This document shows, one piece after another, positions 39,615-48,097 of a stretch of 64,000 nt of DNA. This DNA comes from Acinetobacter sp. ASP199. GTDB taxonomy: Bacteria > Pseudomonadota > Gammaproteobacteria > Pseudomonadales > Moraxellaceae. The stretch covers positions 2,984,991 to 3,048,990 of the forward strand of contig NZ_CP062182.1 in NCBI RefSeq assembly GCF_022700675.1, in the 5' to 3' direction. Both the position numbers and the translations under genes were made by a program. The notes beneath the pieces were generated by a model, which was given only the letters and a program-made list of their open reading frames with translations, was not told the origin of the DNA and made no database searches. Within the stretch, counting starts at the first letter, position 1; each line of letters begins with the position of its first letter.

Positions 39615-39742
39615 AAAATCAATAGTACATATAGTGTACCAATCTTGGCTCATCAATTACTGACAAAAAATTTGCTCAAATAAACTTCGAGAAATTTCTA
39701 CCAATTATCAATGAAAATATATTCGATTGATCAACCAGTAAA

Positions 39743-39765
39743 AATCCACACAAGTTGTTCTTCAT
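39743..39765 (-). other. 5' arm of the 16S rRNA processing stem
   Basis: Leader segment ATGAAGAACAACTTGTGTGG (minus strand) that pairs with the spacer segment at 38028-38051 (one bulge). Confidence 0.6.
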
Positions 39766-39880
39766 AATCTCTTAATGATCTTTCTAACACCTCGTCAGTG
39801 CTAGAAGCTGGACTTGAAACACTTAACAACTTAGCAATCTGCTTCGTTCGTTTCCGTGTATCTCGTCGGTATGGGTGCAT

Positions 39881-39908
39881 TCTAGAGGATTTCAGAATCA
39901 TTGCAACC
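39881..39908 (-). promoter_or_regulatory. Candidate rRNA operon promoter
   Basis: On the minus strand: -35 TTGCAA (39903-39908), 16-bp spacer, -10 TAGAAT (39881-39886), followed by GC-rich bases near the start as in rRNA promoters, about 260 bp ahead of 16S. An A/T-rich stretch upstream (39,910-40,060) may act as an UP element. Confidence 0.6.
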
Positions 39909-40249
39909 CCCAATTCACTATATTTTTCACGTATGTATCTTTTTTCTACGAAAACCACTAAAAAATCGCTTTTTTATCTAAATTTTGACCGTTTTATTCA
40001 AATAAAACCTGTATTCAGTGCAATTCATTTTAAAACAGGCATTTTCATTAAGACCTAATAGCTCTCAAAAACGTACTGATTTTTAATTAGACCGTGAAAT
40101 TTCAGCTCTGTATTTAAAATTTTCCAAAACTCTCTTATATCAGCTTACATATTTTACTGTTTTCTACCCGACTTATAGATATAGGCCACATCAGGAAAGT
40201 CAGTTTGCTGCTTTTACACCAGCCTTTCTTTCTAATTTGAGGTTTTAAA
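39909..40249. other. AT-rich region upstream of the rRNA operon
   Basis: About 340 bp with A/T tracts. No gene found. Probably holds UP-element or Fis-type activating sites for the rRNA promoter, but none can be named with confidence. Confidence 0.4.
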
Positions 40250-40310
40250 AAGTAAAAATCGCTAAATCAGCTTTATTAAGCTCTATATAAGTTACAAAAC
40301 CTGATTTAGC
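40250..40310 (-). terminator. Candidate terminator of the 99-aa gene, long inverted repeat
   Basis: Perfect 10-bp inverted repeat GCTAAATCAG (40261-40270) and CTGATTTAGC (40301-40310) with an inner AGCTTAATAAAGCT hairpin; on the minus strand it is followed by GATTTTTACTTTTT. It lies 34 bp after the stop codon. Confidence 0.5.
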
Positions 40311-40343
40311 CCCTATATAAAGCTAAATAGCATGTTAAGACTA

Positions 40344-40643
40344 TTAAGCTGCGTATTGGCGATGCTTATGCCCCAACCAGTGATGCATGACTTCCTCAAT
40401 CACTTCTTTTTTACCTTTATAGTCCTCAGCAGCAAATAACAATTTAGCCCGACGTGGCAATCGCTCTTTGACTAATGAAAATAACGGATAGTGTGATGCA
40501 AGATCTAATTGCTGTAATAAAGCATGTGCATGGTCAAAGGATTGCTGTTTCTGTTCAGGCGTATCGTATTCAAATAGAAAACGTAAAATGAAATCAATTT
40601 CCTGATCAAAAATATCCTGAGTCTGATAATGATACATAAACAC
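40344..40643 (-). CDS. Conserved hypothetical protein, 99 aa
   Basis: Soluble, helix-rich protein with no signal peptide and no family I recognise (MYHYQTQDIFDQEIDFILRFL...). The GTG at 40643 has GAGGG at ideal spacing; an ATG two codons later is the alternative. Codon use and a clear terminator suggest a real single gene. It lies alone between the rRNA operon and tyrS. Confidence 0.65.
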   Translation of the reverse strand: MFMYHYQTQDIFDQEIDFILRFLFEYDTPEQKQQSFDHAHALLQQLDLASHYPLFSLVKERLPRRAKLLFAAEDYKGKKEVIEEVMHHWLGHKHRQYAA

Positions 40644-40912
40644 TGCTTACCCTCTTATTTTTAATTTATAGATCTTCTTTGAGACCTCATATGATCAGCA
40701 TACTAATAATTTTCTGAATGTCAGTATCCATCCAGCGATCTTCGCTGAATTTAAAGCAAATAAAAAGTGTGATGTTTAAAAGAAAATATCGAAAAGAAAG
40801 GGGAAATTTTGCCAATAAAAAAGGAAGAGATCTCTCCCAAAATCTCTCCCTTAGAGTTGAATCTTTACCCGATCCATTATGTCATTATTATAGTTATTTG
40901 CTTTAGTATCTT

Positions 40913-41009
40913 AAAAAAAAGTCTCTTGGTGAAGAGACTATATAAGTTGTGGAGTTAGTTGTTATTACCACTACCCTCTAGATGTGCTTAAAGCGAATTC
41001 TCTAGATGA
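40913..41009 (-). ncRNA. Candidate small RNA between tyrS and the 99-aa gene
   Basis: A strong minus-strand terminator (stem AGTCTCT/AGAGACT, 40920-40939, then eight T residues at 40913-40920) has no gene ending in front of it: tyrS has its own terminator at 41124-41151. Upstream is a possible promoter with -10 TATAAG (41016-41021) and -35 TTGCGT (41037-41042), spacing 15. The predicted RNA is about 97 nt and carries the 9-base direct repeat CATCTAGAG at its 5' end (41000-41008) and again at 40976-40984. No open reading frame of note. Identity unknown. Confidence 0.5.
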
Positions 41010-41123
41010 ATAAATCTTATACATAATAATAGGGAAACGCAAGGGATTCGGAAAAATTTAACTCTTGTTTTTATAAGGTTTTTTTTGAATTTGCTTATTT
41101 GATTTTTAAATATAGGGATCCAT

Positions 41124-41151
41124 AAAAAAAAGCAGGCCGAAGCCTGCTTTT
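41124..41151 (-). terminator. Terminator of tyrS
   Basis: AAAAGCAGGC-ttcg-GCCTGCTTTT hairpin with T-run on the minus strand. Confidence 0.93.
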
Positions 41152-41174
41152 AATTCAATAACTTAGAAAAAATC

Positions 41175-42389
41175 TTAGTCAACAAAAGTTACTTTTGCGA
41201 TGGCTTTTTTGCTTGCCTGAACAATCAAAGTCACGTTTTCTTTCACAGAAAAAGTTGTATCAACTGGCTTCCAATCTACTTTTACCGCACCACGGCCAAG
41301 TGCATCTTTAGCTTGTGCCGAGTTTTTAGTCAGACCTGCTTCACGCAGAATCGACGTAATAAAGATTTCACCACCAAACTCGCTCAGTGAAATGGTAATT
41401 TCAGGTGTACCTTCTGGAAGTTCACCTTCAGTAATTAAGTTACCTGCACCTTTATGTGCATTGGCTGCTGCTTCCGCACCGTGGAAACGCTCAACCAGTT
41501 CAAGTGCAAGAATCTTTTTCACTTCTTGTGGATTGCGACCCTCAGCCACTTCTTTAAGCAACTGCTGGATTTCTTCAATTGATTTAAAACTTAAAAGATC
41601 AAAGTAACGTTCAATCAGTGAATCCGGCATTGAAAGCACTTTTTGATACATTGCACCCGGTGCATCAAACACACCAATATAGTTACCTAAAGATTTAGAC
41701 ATCTTGTTAACGCCATCTAAACCCTCAAGAATTGGTACAGTAATACATACTTGTGCTTCTTGGTCATAACGACCTTGCAACGTACGACCCATTAACAGGT
41801 TAAAGGTTTGGTCTGTACCACCCAGCTCTACGTCTGCTTCAAGCGCTACAGAGTCATAACCTTGTACCAGTGGATACAAGAATTCGTGAATCGCAATCGG
41901 TTGTTGGTTGTTATAACGCTTGGTAAAGTCATCACGCTCAAGCATACGCGCAACAGTTTGCTGCGATGCCAATTGAATTAAATCAGCCGCAGTTTTTTGT
42001 GCAAACCATTCAGAGTTGAACACCACTTTGGTTTTGTTTGGATCAAGAATTTTAAATACTTGTTCTTGATAAGTTTTTGCGTTTTCTAGAACCTGTTCAC
42101 GTGATAATGGTGGACGTGTTGCGCTTTTGCCGGTTGGGTCACCAATCATCGCAGTATAGTCACCAATCAGGAAGAAAACTTCGTGGCCCAAGTCCTGGAA
42201 TACTTTTAGCTTATTGATCAGGACAGTATGACCTAAGTGCAAGTCAGGTGCAGTTGGGTCAAAACCCGCTTTAATTTTTAGTGGACGATTCTGCTTTAAT
42301 TTCTTCAGAAGATCTTCTTCAGAAATAATTTCGTGTGTGCCTCGTTGGATGAGGGCAAGTTGTTCTTCAGCCGGCAGGAAATTTGACAT
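41175..42389 (-). CDS. tyrS: Tyrosyl-tRNA synthetase
   Basis: Class I aminoacyl-tRNA synthetase charging tRNA-Tyr, 404 aa. Visible are the HIGH-type motif (HLGH, in [10 protein letters not shown]), the KMSKS loop ([12 protein letters not shown]) and a C-terminal S4 RNA-binding domain (residues about 340-400, [13 protein letters not shown]). Length and motif variants fit the TyrZ-like subgroup common in gammaproteobacteria. The ATG at 42389 is chosen over an in-frame start six codons upstream. Divergent from anmK. Confidence 0.97.
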   Translation of the reverse strand: MSNFLPAEEQLALIQRGTHEIISEEDLLKKLKQNRPLKIKAGFDPTAPDLHLGHTVLINKLKVFQDLGHEVFFLIGDYTAMIGDPTGKSATRPPLSREQVLENAKTYQEQVFKILDPNKTKVVFNSEWFAQKTAADLIQLASQQTVARMLERDDFTKRYNNQQPIAIHEFLYPLVQGYDSVALEADVELGGTDQTFNLLMGRTLQGRYDQEAQVCITVPILEGLDGVNKMSKSLGNYIGVFDAPGAMYQKVLSMPDSLIERYFDLLSFKSIEEIQQLLKEVAEGRNPQEVKKILALELVERFHGAEAAANAHKGAGNLITEGELPEGTPEITISLSEFGGEIFITSILREAGLTKNSAQAKDALGRGAVKVDWKPVDTTFSVKENVTLIVQASKKAIAKVTFVD

Positions 42390-42470
42390 CACAAAACCTA
42401 AATACATCAGTTATTCAATTTGTGCGATATACTAACACTTTTTCAGCACATTGCAGGCTTAAGAATAACC

Positions 42471-43598
42471 ATGACAGCGATCTATATTGGGGTAATGACC
42501 GGCACAAGCATGGATGGTGTCGATATTGTTGCTGCTTCTTTTGATCCACTCCAGCTTCACGCCACCCTCACCTTGCCTTTTGATCATGATCTTCGTGATG
42601 AACTGATGGCACTCACACTGCCCGGCGATAATGAAATTGACCGCATGGGTAAAGCAGATGTTGCTCTGGCACAGATGATTGGTCATGGTATTAATGAGCT
42701 GATTGAAAAAAATAATCTGGATCGTTCGCAGATCAAGGCGATTGGCTCACATGGGCAGACCATTCGCCACCGCCCTGAACACGGTTTTACTCTACAAATT
42801 GGCGATCCAAATATCATTACAGAAATCACCCGGATTCCGGTAATTTCCGATTTCCGTCGTCGTGATCTGGCGGCTGGTGGTCAGGGTGCACCTCTGGTTC
42901 CGGCTTTCCATCAGGATATTTTTCAGCATGACAGCATTCACCGTGTAATTCTGAATCTAGGTGGTATTGCCAATGTCAGTATTCTACCTGCGGGTCAACC
43001 GGATCAAGTTTATGGCTTTGATACTGGACCGGCTAATATTCTGATGGATGCTTGGTGTCAGCGTTATACCGGTCAGCCTTTTGATGAAAATGGCAATTGG
43101 GCAGCTTATGGTACGCCAATCCGTAGCCTGTTAGATCGTTTGCAGGAACATGCATTTTTCTCCAAAGAACCCCCTAAAAGTACCGGCCGTGAAGACTTTA
43201 ACCTGGAATGGCTGGATGAACAGATTGCCGATTGGCGCAGTGCTTTAGAATATGACGAGCTGGAAGATACCCCTGAAAATGTTCAGGCAACGCTCATGAA
43301 GCTCACCACACGTGCGATTAAAAAAGCGATTTATCGTTCTGGTCTGGATACGGGTGAAGTCTATGTTTGTGGAGGTGGTGCTTATAATTCACATCTACTG
43401 GAACAGCTGCGCTGGCGTTTGCGTAAACATCACTGGAGTGTGCAAACTACAGCTGAATTAGGCTTAAATCCAACTTGGGTCGAAGGTACTGCTTTTGCCT
43501 GGCTGGCGATGCGCTTTATAAACCAGCTGAGTGGTAACCTGCCGGCTGTGACCGGTGCTTCAGGTTATCGTGTGCTCGGTACCATTACTGCCATCTAA
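42471..43598 (+). CDS. anmK: Anhydro-N-acetylmuramic acid kinase
   Basis: Cytoplasmic peptidoglycan recycling enzyme: opens and phosphorylates 1,6-anhydro-MurNAc to MurNAc-6-phosphate. 375 aa (E. coli 369). The start IYIGVMTGTSMDGVD is the ATP-binding signature of the family; ISDFRRRDLAAGGQGAPLVPAFH and NLGGIANVS further mark the sugar kinase fold, with the catalytic Asp in the former. The divergently placed tyrS-anmK pair is also known from related genera. Works with the lytic transglycosylase downstream, which releases anhydro-muropeptides. Confidence 0.97.
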   Translation: MTAIYIGVMTGTSMDGVDIVAASFDPLQLHATLTLPFDHDLRDELMALTLPGDNEIDRMGKADVALAQMIGHGINELIEKNNLDRSQIKAIGSHGQTIRHRPEHGFTLQIGDPNIITEITRIPVISDFRRRDLAAGGQGAPLVPAFHQDIFQHDSIHRVILNLGGIANVSILPAGQPDQVYGFDTGPANILMDAWCQRYTGQPFDENGNWAAYGTPIRSLLDRLQEHAFFSKEPPKSTGREDFNLEWLDEQIADWRSALEYDELEDTPENVQATLMKLTTRAIKKAIYRSGLDTGEVYVCGGGAYNSHLLEQLRWRLRKHHWSVQTTAELGLNPTWVEGTAFAWLAMRFINQLSGNLPAVTGASGYRVLGTITAI

Positions 43599-43660
43599 GC
43601 CCTGCTTAACCATATTATTTACATGACTATATATAGTTACTTAAAAAAATAGTCATTAAA

Positions 43661-43690
43661 AAAGGTCTGCATTATTGCAGACCTTTTTTT
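43661..43690. terminator. Bidirectional terminator between anmK and the transglycosylase gene
   Basis: AAAGGTCTGC-attatt-GCAGACCTTT hairpin with T-runs on both sides. Confidence 0.93.
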
Positions 43691-43699
43691 CAATCTCTG

Positions 43700-44989
43700 T
43701 TATTGCATCATCAGTTTGGCATTTTCATTTCTGAAAGCACGCAAAATCTGCTGACCTGCCCGTCCGGTTGGATTTAAGCCTAAACGAATTTGTTCCTGTC
43801 GAATCGCCTGACGGGTTTTATCGCCAATCAAACCATCCACCGCACCAATGTCATAACCACGATTTAAAAGGAATTGCTGAATCTCTCGACGTTCTGCACG
43901 TGATGTGCCAGCATCATCAGTCGGCCACGACTGAACAAAACTACCTTTAGCTTGTAAACGATCTGACAGATGTGCAATGGCTAAAGCATAGCTTTCGGCT
44001 GCATTATAACTATATATAGCATCGAAATTTTTAAACACTAAAAATAACGGGCCATTAGCACCGGCAGGTGCCAATAAACCAGCCTGAGAAGATTCCGATA
44101 AATTCCCTTGTAATAGCGGAGTGCCATCAGCACGTACCACACCACGATTTATCCAACTACTCAGAGATGTTTTATTACGACGACCTTCGCCTGAGATAGA
44201 CATACCTTGTGGAATTTTTACTTCAAAGCCCCAAGGCTGCCCGCTTTGCCAGCCGCGTTTTTTCAAGAAGTTGGCTGTTGAAGCCAAGGCATCTGGAATA
44301 CTTCCAACTAAATCACGACGCCCATCACCATCAAAATCGACCGCCAGTTCATCATAAGTGGATGGCATGAACTGGGTATGACCAAAAGCTCCTGCCCATG
44401 AACCTTTAAGCTGGTTTTCATAGACATCACCGCGTTGCAATAACTTCATGGTGGTAAAGAACTCACCACGGAAATAACTTTGTCGACGACCTTCACAGCT
44501 CAAAGTACCGAGCGCCTGCAACAAAGGATATTGACCGGAAATATCACCATAATTACTTTCCACGCCCCAGACTGCCACTACAGTTTCAGCCGGAATACCA
44601 TAAGCAGCACTAACTCGATTTAATACGTCGCGATGCTGCTGTAATTTCTGACGGCCCTGCTGCACACGTTCTTCATCGACCAGACCAGACAGATAATCCC
44701 AAATTGGCGTTGAAAATTCTGGCTGATAGTTGAGTCTTTCAATTACAGAATAATCAGGGGTCAAATTTTGAGTATATCGGTCATAGGTCGCTGCATAGAC
44801 ACCTTTAGCGAGTGCCTGGGATTTTAATCCAGCCAGACAGCTTTGAAATGAGCTGGAATTTGGCGTAGAGATGCCAAGACTCGAGGACAGTTCTGATGCA
44901 CTCACACGCTGTCCATTAATAATCAGTTCAGCCTGTGCCTGAGAAGCAGCCAAAACGATTGAGCCAAGAAAAAGTGCAAGCCGTTGCAT
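43700..44989 (-). CDS. Lytic murein transglycosylase, MltB family
   Basis: Exported 429-aa enzyme cutting peptidoglycan glycan strands to anhydro-muropeptides. An N-terminal signal peptide ends at SQAQA; no lipobox Cys, so it is a soluble periplasmic form, unlike lipoprotein MltB. The SLT_2 domain (about residues 45-345) has the catalytic Glu in VWGVESNYG (about 144) and FGHTQFMPSTY, then a C-terminal peptidoglycan-binding domain (about 365-420, LLNRGYDIGAVDGLIGDKTRQAI in short parts). Convergent with anmK, its recycling partner. Confidence 0.94.
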   Translation of the reverse strand: MQRLALFLGSIVLAASQAQAELIINGQRVSASELSSSLGISTPNSSSFQSCLAGLKSQALAKGVYAATYDRYTQNLTPDYSVIERLNYQPEFSTPIWDYLSGLVDEERVQQGRQKLQQHRDVLNRVSAAYGIPAETVVAVWGVESNYGDISGQYPLLQALGTLSCEGRRQSYFRGEFFTTMKLLQRGDVYENQLKGSWAGAFGHTQFMPSTYDELAVDFDGDGRRDLVGSIPDALASTANFLKKRGWQSGQPWGFEVKIPQGMSISGEGRRNKTSLSSWINRGVVRADGTPLLQGNLSESSQAGLLAPAGANGPLFLVFKNFDAIYSYNAAESYALAIAHLSDRLQAKGSFVQSWPTDDAGTSRAERREIQQFLLNRGYDIGAVDGLIGDKTRQAIRQEQIRLGLNPTGRAGQQILRAFRNENAKLMMQ

Positions 44990-45042
44990 AGTACCCTTAA
45001 ATACTTATATTTCGCATTATGTTCCTATTCACCTTATCAGCT

Positions 45043-45480
45043 TGTGGATAAAATTAAAGCCTAAATACGTAAAATTTAAATTCATATTTTCTTCATTTTT
45101 AAATTTATTTGTAAGTTTTGAATTTAAAAACTTATCCACAAGTTACTTTAAATTCAAATTTGAATCAATTTTTTAAATTTAAATTCAAAACCCGTATTGC
45201 CAGCCTTTTAAATTCAAAACAGACTATATGGATAACTAACCATCTACCCGCTTAAGAATACGTAATTTCAGATACTTAAGATTTAAATTCATTTATAAAA
45301 AATAGAAGAGGAATTTTTAAATTCAAAACTTTGAATTCATTTCCTGGTTTTTAAATTTATTGTTTTAAATTTAAAATCTAAATTCAAATACTCTCATTTG
45401 AATTTATTTTATGAATTTAAATTCATATTTTATTTTTGTTTGAATTTAAAACACCTTTTTAAATTCAAATCTGATGCTTT
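45043..45480. repeat. Cluster of TTTAAATTCAAA-type AT repeats with DnaA boxes
   Basis: About 440 bp packed with TTTAAATTCAAA, its complement TTTGAATTTAAA and close variants in both orientations, at least ten copies (for example near 45118, 45145, 45175, 45208, 45281, 45316, 45364, 45380, 45441, 45457). Two perfect DnaA boxes occur: TGTGGATAA at 45043-45051 and TTATCCACA at 45132-45140, with a one-mismatch box near 45228. No gene. The same two ingredients recur at oriC. Role unknown; see findings. Confidence 0.75.
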
Positions 45481-45630
45481 CCGCTTGATAGAAGCTCTGA
45501 TCATCATTCACATCATGAGCTTTTCAATGTGATGTTAATTGTATAATTATTATACGTTTTTTCAAAAATCCATCCGACCAATAGCAGGGGATTTTCAAAG
45601 AGGCGCAATCATGCCTGAAAGCAAACAAAT

Positions 45631-45663
45631 AAAAAAGCGACCACTGGTGTGATCGCTTTTTTT
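45631..45663 (-). terminator. Terminator of purEK
   Basis: AAAAAAGCGA/TCGCTTTTTT stem with a 12-nt loop and T-runs, 17 bp past the purK stop. Confidence 0.85.
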
Positions 45664-45679
45664 ATCAGCAAGTTCAAGT

Positions 45680-46801
45680 TTAGATGGTCATATCTTCGCT
45701 TAATGCTAAAGGATTCGGTAAAATCTTCGCTAATTGACGACATAAGGTTGTCAATTCTGCACTGTCATTTGGCATCAACGTAATGTGACCAATCTTACGA
45801 CCTTCGCGCTCTGACTTGTTATACAGATGCAAATGCGCACCTTCTAAGGCCAATACATCTTCAGTCTTTGGATGCTGACCAATAATATTCACCAAAATAC
45901 TTGGGCGAATAATATCGGTTGAACCTAAAGGCAGACCTGCCACGGCGCGAATGTGGTTTTCAAATTGCGAACATACCGCACCTTCAATCGACCAGTGACC
46001 TGAGTTGTGTACACGTGGTGCCATCTCATTGGCATACAAACCTTTATCTGTCACAAACAATTCAAGTGTCAACACACCTACATAGTTCAAATGATTGAGC
46101 AGGCGAGTGATGTAATCTTGCGCCACAGGCTGTAGATCTGCACTGTTCGGTGCAGGCACAATCGAGTGTGACAGGATGCCATTGTGATGGTGGTTTTCAG
46201 CCAATGGCCATGTTTTCACATCACCATTTTGACCACGTACCGCAATGATTGACACTTCACGCGAGAAGGTCACAAAGCTTTCTGCAATCAATTCACCCGC
46301 AGGGCCAAGTTCTGCCCATGCTTGATCGATTTGATCAGCTGTACGCAATACGAACTGACCTTTACCATCGTAACCGCCACGCGAGGTTTTCAGTACGATT
46401 GGCAGCCCCAGTTCAGCCACTGCATCTTTTAAGCTGTCCAATGAAGTCACTGCTTTATACGGCGCAACCGGAATCGCAAGTTCATCAAACAAGGCTTTTT
46501 CAGACAAACGATGTTGTGCAATTGCCAACGCCTGACGTGGTGGATGAAGCTGTTTGCTTTGCGTCAATACATCTACATCTGCCAATGGCGTATTTTCAAA
46601 CTCAAGGCTGAAGACATCTGCACTTGCGATGAAATCTTGCAGACCATTTTCCGCTTTGGTTGAAATCACTTGACCCAACGCTGCTGAAGGGCAGTCCGTG
46701 CTCGCTTCAAAGAAGGTGCATTGAATATTCAAAGGTAAGGCAGCTTGCGCCATCATGCGACCCAGTTGACCGCCACCAAAAATACCGATGGTTTTATCCA
46801 T
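45680..46801 (-). CDS. purK: N5-carboxyaminoimidazole ribonucleotide synthase
   Basis: Purine synthesis: AIR + ATP + bicarbonate to N5-CAIR. 373 aa (E. coli 355). ATP-grasp fold starting IGIFGGGQLGRMMAQAA, with the central KTSRGGYDGKGQFVL glycine-rich loop (about residue 147) and the metal-binding FVTFSREVSIIAVRG and LTLELFVT segments. Second gene of purEK, 27 bp after purE. Confidence 0.97.
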   Translation of the reverse strand: MDKTIGIFGGGQLGRMMAQAALPLNIQCTFFEASTDCPSAALGQVISTKAENGLQDFIASADVFSLEFENTPLADVDVLTQSKQLHPPRQALAIAQHRLSEKALFDELAIPVAPYKAVTSLDSLKDAVAELGLPIVLKTSRGGYDGKGQFVLRTADQIDQAWAELGPAGELIAESFVTFSREVSIIAVRGQNGDVKTWPLAENHHHNGILSHSIVPAPNSADLQPVAQDYITRLLNHLNYVGVLTLELFVTDKGLYANEMAPRVHNSGHWSIEGAVCSQFENHIRAVAGLPLGSTDIIRPSILVNIIGQHPKTEDVLALEGAHLHLYNKSEREGRKIGHITLMPNDSAELTTLCRQLAKILPNPLALSEDMTI

Positions 46802-46828
46802 GATGAATGTCCCGTATTAAGCTTGGCT

Positions 46829-47329
46829 TTAGTTTTGACCTGGAATGTTGTTGCTTGCAACTTTATCAGTTTGCGCCGCACGGAAATCTGCAACATTTTT
46901 TGCGATGTCCGGACGTGTTAAACCGAGAATTTGCGCCGCCATAATTGCCGCATTTGTTGCACCCGCAGGACCAATCGCCAACGTACCCACTGCAATACCG
47001 GCAGGCATTTGTACAATTGAAAGCAATGAATCAACGCCGTTTAAAATTGATGATTTTACTGGCACACCAAGTACAGGAAGATCAGTTTTCGCCGCACACA
47101 TACCTGGTAAATGCGCAGCACCACCAGCACCGGCAATAATGACTTGGATGCCGCGATCACGTGCTTGTTCAGCATATTCAAACAAACGGTCAGGAGTACG
47201 GTGTGCAGAAACCACTTCGGCTTCAAAAGGAACACCAAGTTGCTTTAGCATATTGGCTGTGTGTTCGAGAGTTGCCCAGTCTGACTGAGAACCCATGATA
47301 ATACCTACTAGTGGAGCAGCCGCGTTCAT
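46829..47329 (-). CDS. purE: N5-carboxyaminoimidazole ribonucleotide mutase
   Basis: Converts N5-CAIR to CAIR. 166 aa, octameric class I PurE. Substrate-binding motifs: IIMGSQSDW (about residue 10), SAHRTPDR (catalytic His, about 41) and [13 protein letters not shown]. The purE-purK operon order is conserved. Confidence 0.98.
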   Translation of the reverse strand: MNAAAPLVGIIMGSQSDWATLEHTANMLKQLGVPFEAEVVSAHRTPDRLFEYAEQARDRGIQVIIAGAGGAAHLPGMCAAKTDLPVLGVPVKSSILNGVDSLLSIVQMPAGIAVGTLAIGPAGATNAAIMAAQILGLTRPDIAKNVADFRAAQTDKVASNNIPGQN

Positions 47330-47525
47330 TGCAAATTTTTCCAGAGATTAAAGTAAAGAAGATAAATCTCGACGAGAGAGCCAAGCTTTAATAGGAGGGT
47401 CTATTATAGACTGAAAATTCAGCTTCATAAAATTTAACGGTCAAAGCAAGACCCGATTTTTCTTATTTTTTTAATGAAATCCTAAAATCTGGAATAAAAA
47501 TAGGGAAGTACACCACTTTAGTAGA

Positions 47526-47867
47526 TTAGGGGCTACGGAACACGAAATAGACACAGCCACATAGACATAATCCCGCCCAGAGATAATCCAGTTTAAACGG
47601 CTGTTTAAACATAAATAGCATAAAGGGCACAAAAACCAGTAGCGTCACCACTTCCTGCGTGATCTTCATCTGACCGACTGCCAGACCGTGTTGTGCCATC
47701 AGCCGTGTTGCAGGAATCATCAGGCTATATTCAAATAAGGCAATGATCCAGCTAAATAAAATGATCTTCCACATTGGGGCATCATGTGGCAAAAATTTTA
47801 GATGACCATACCAGGCCAACGTCATAAAGCAGTTTGCACAAACAAGCAGGAGCAGGGGCCAGAACAT
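47526..47867 (-). CDS. DUF486 family small membrane protein
   Basis: 113 aa, four transmembrane segments, matching the DUF486 (DMT-like) family by ANCFMTLAWYGHLKF, SWIIALFEYSLMIPATR and MKITQEVVTLLVFVPFMLF. Function unknown; it resembles half of a drug/metabolite transporter. It begins only 6 bp from the divergent 57-codon frame ahead of mpl. Confidence 0.88.
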   Translation of the reverse strand: MFWPLLLLVCANCFMTLAWYGHLKFLPHDAPMWKIILFSWIIALFEYSLMIPATRLMAQHGLAVGQMKITQEVVTLLVFVPFMLFMFKQPFKLDYLWAGLCLCGCVYFVFRSP

Positions 47868-47872
47868 AGCAG

Positions 47873-48046
47873 ATGCCAGTAGAAAATTTACAGGATATTT
47901 TACGGATTATTACAGCAAAAGATAATCGTGAACCTTGGTTTTTTATCCCACCTGGTATCGTTTCTTCACATAAAAAATCACGCCAGAATGCCTATCTTTT
48001 CCCGCAAAGCCTTGCTATCGTTGCCGGTAAATCGAATAAATCATGA
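47873..48046 (+). CDS. Possible small protein upstream of mpl, 57 aa
   Basis: Open frame MPVENLQDILRIITAKDNREPWFFIPPGIVS... (57 aa) with coding-like composition, ending 51 bp before mpl. No close ribosome binding site. Family not recognised. It could instead be part of the mpl leader, so the call is tentative. Confidence 0.35.
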   Translation: MPVENLQDILRIITAKDNREPWFFIPPGIVSSHKKSRQNAYLFPQSLAIVAGKSNKS

Positions 48047-48097
48047 CAACAGCACAGCAAACAAAGTGATGTGTCAGTACAAAATGGAGTGAAGTAG

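Noticed and set aside
40718..40906. 62-codon plus-strand frame upstream of the small RNA candidate
   Set aside because: No ribosome binding site; composition is that of non-coding AT-rich DNA.
45043..45480. CRISPR array
   Set aside because: The 12-mer repeats occur in both orientations with irregular spacing and no unique spacers of constant length; no cas genes nearby.
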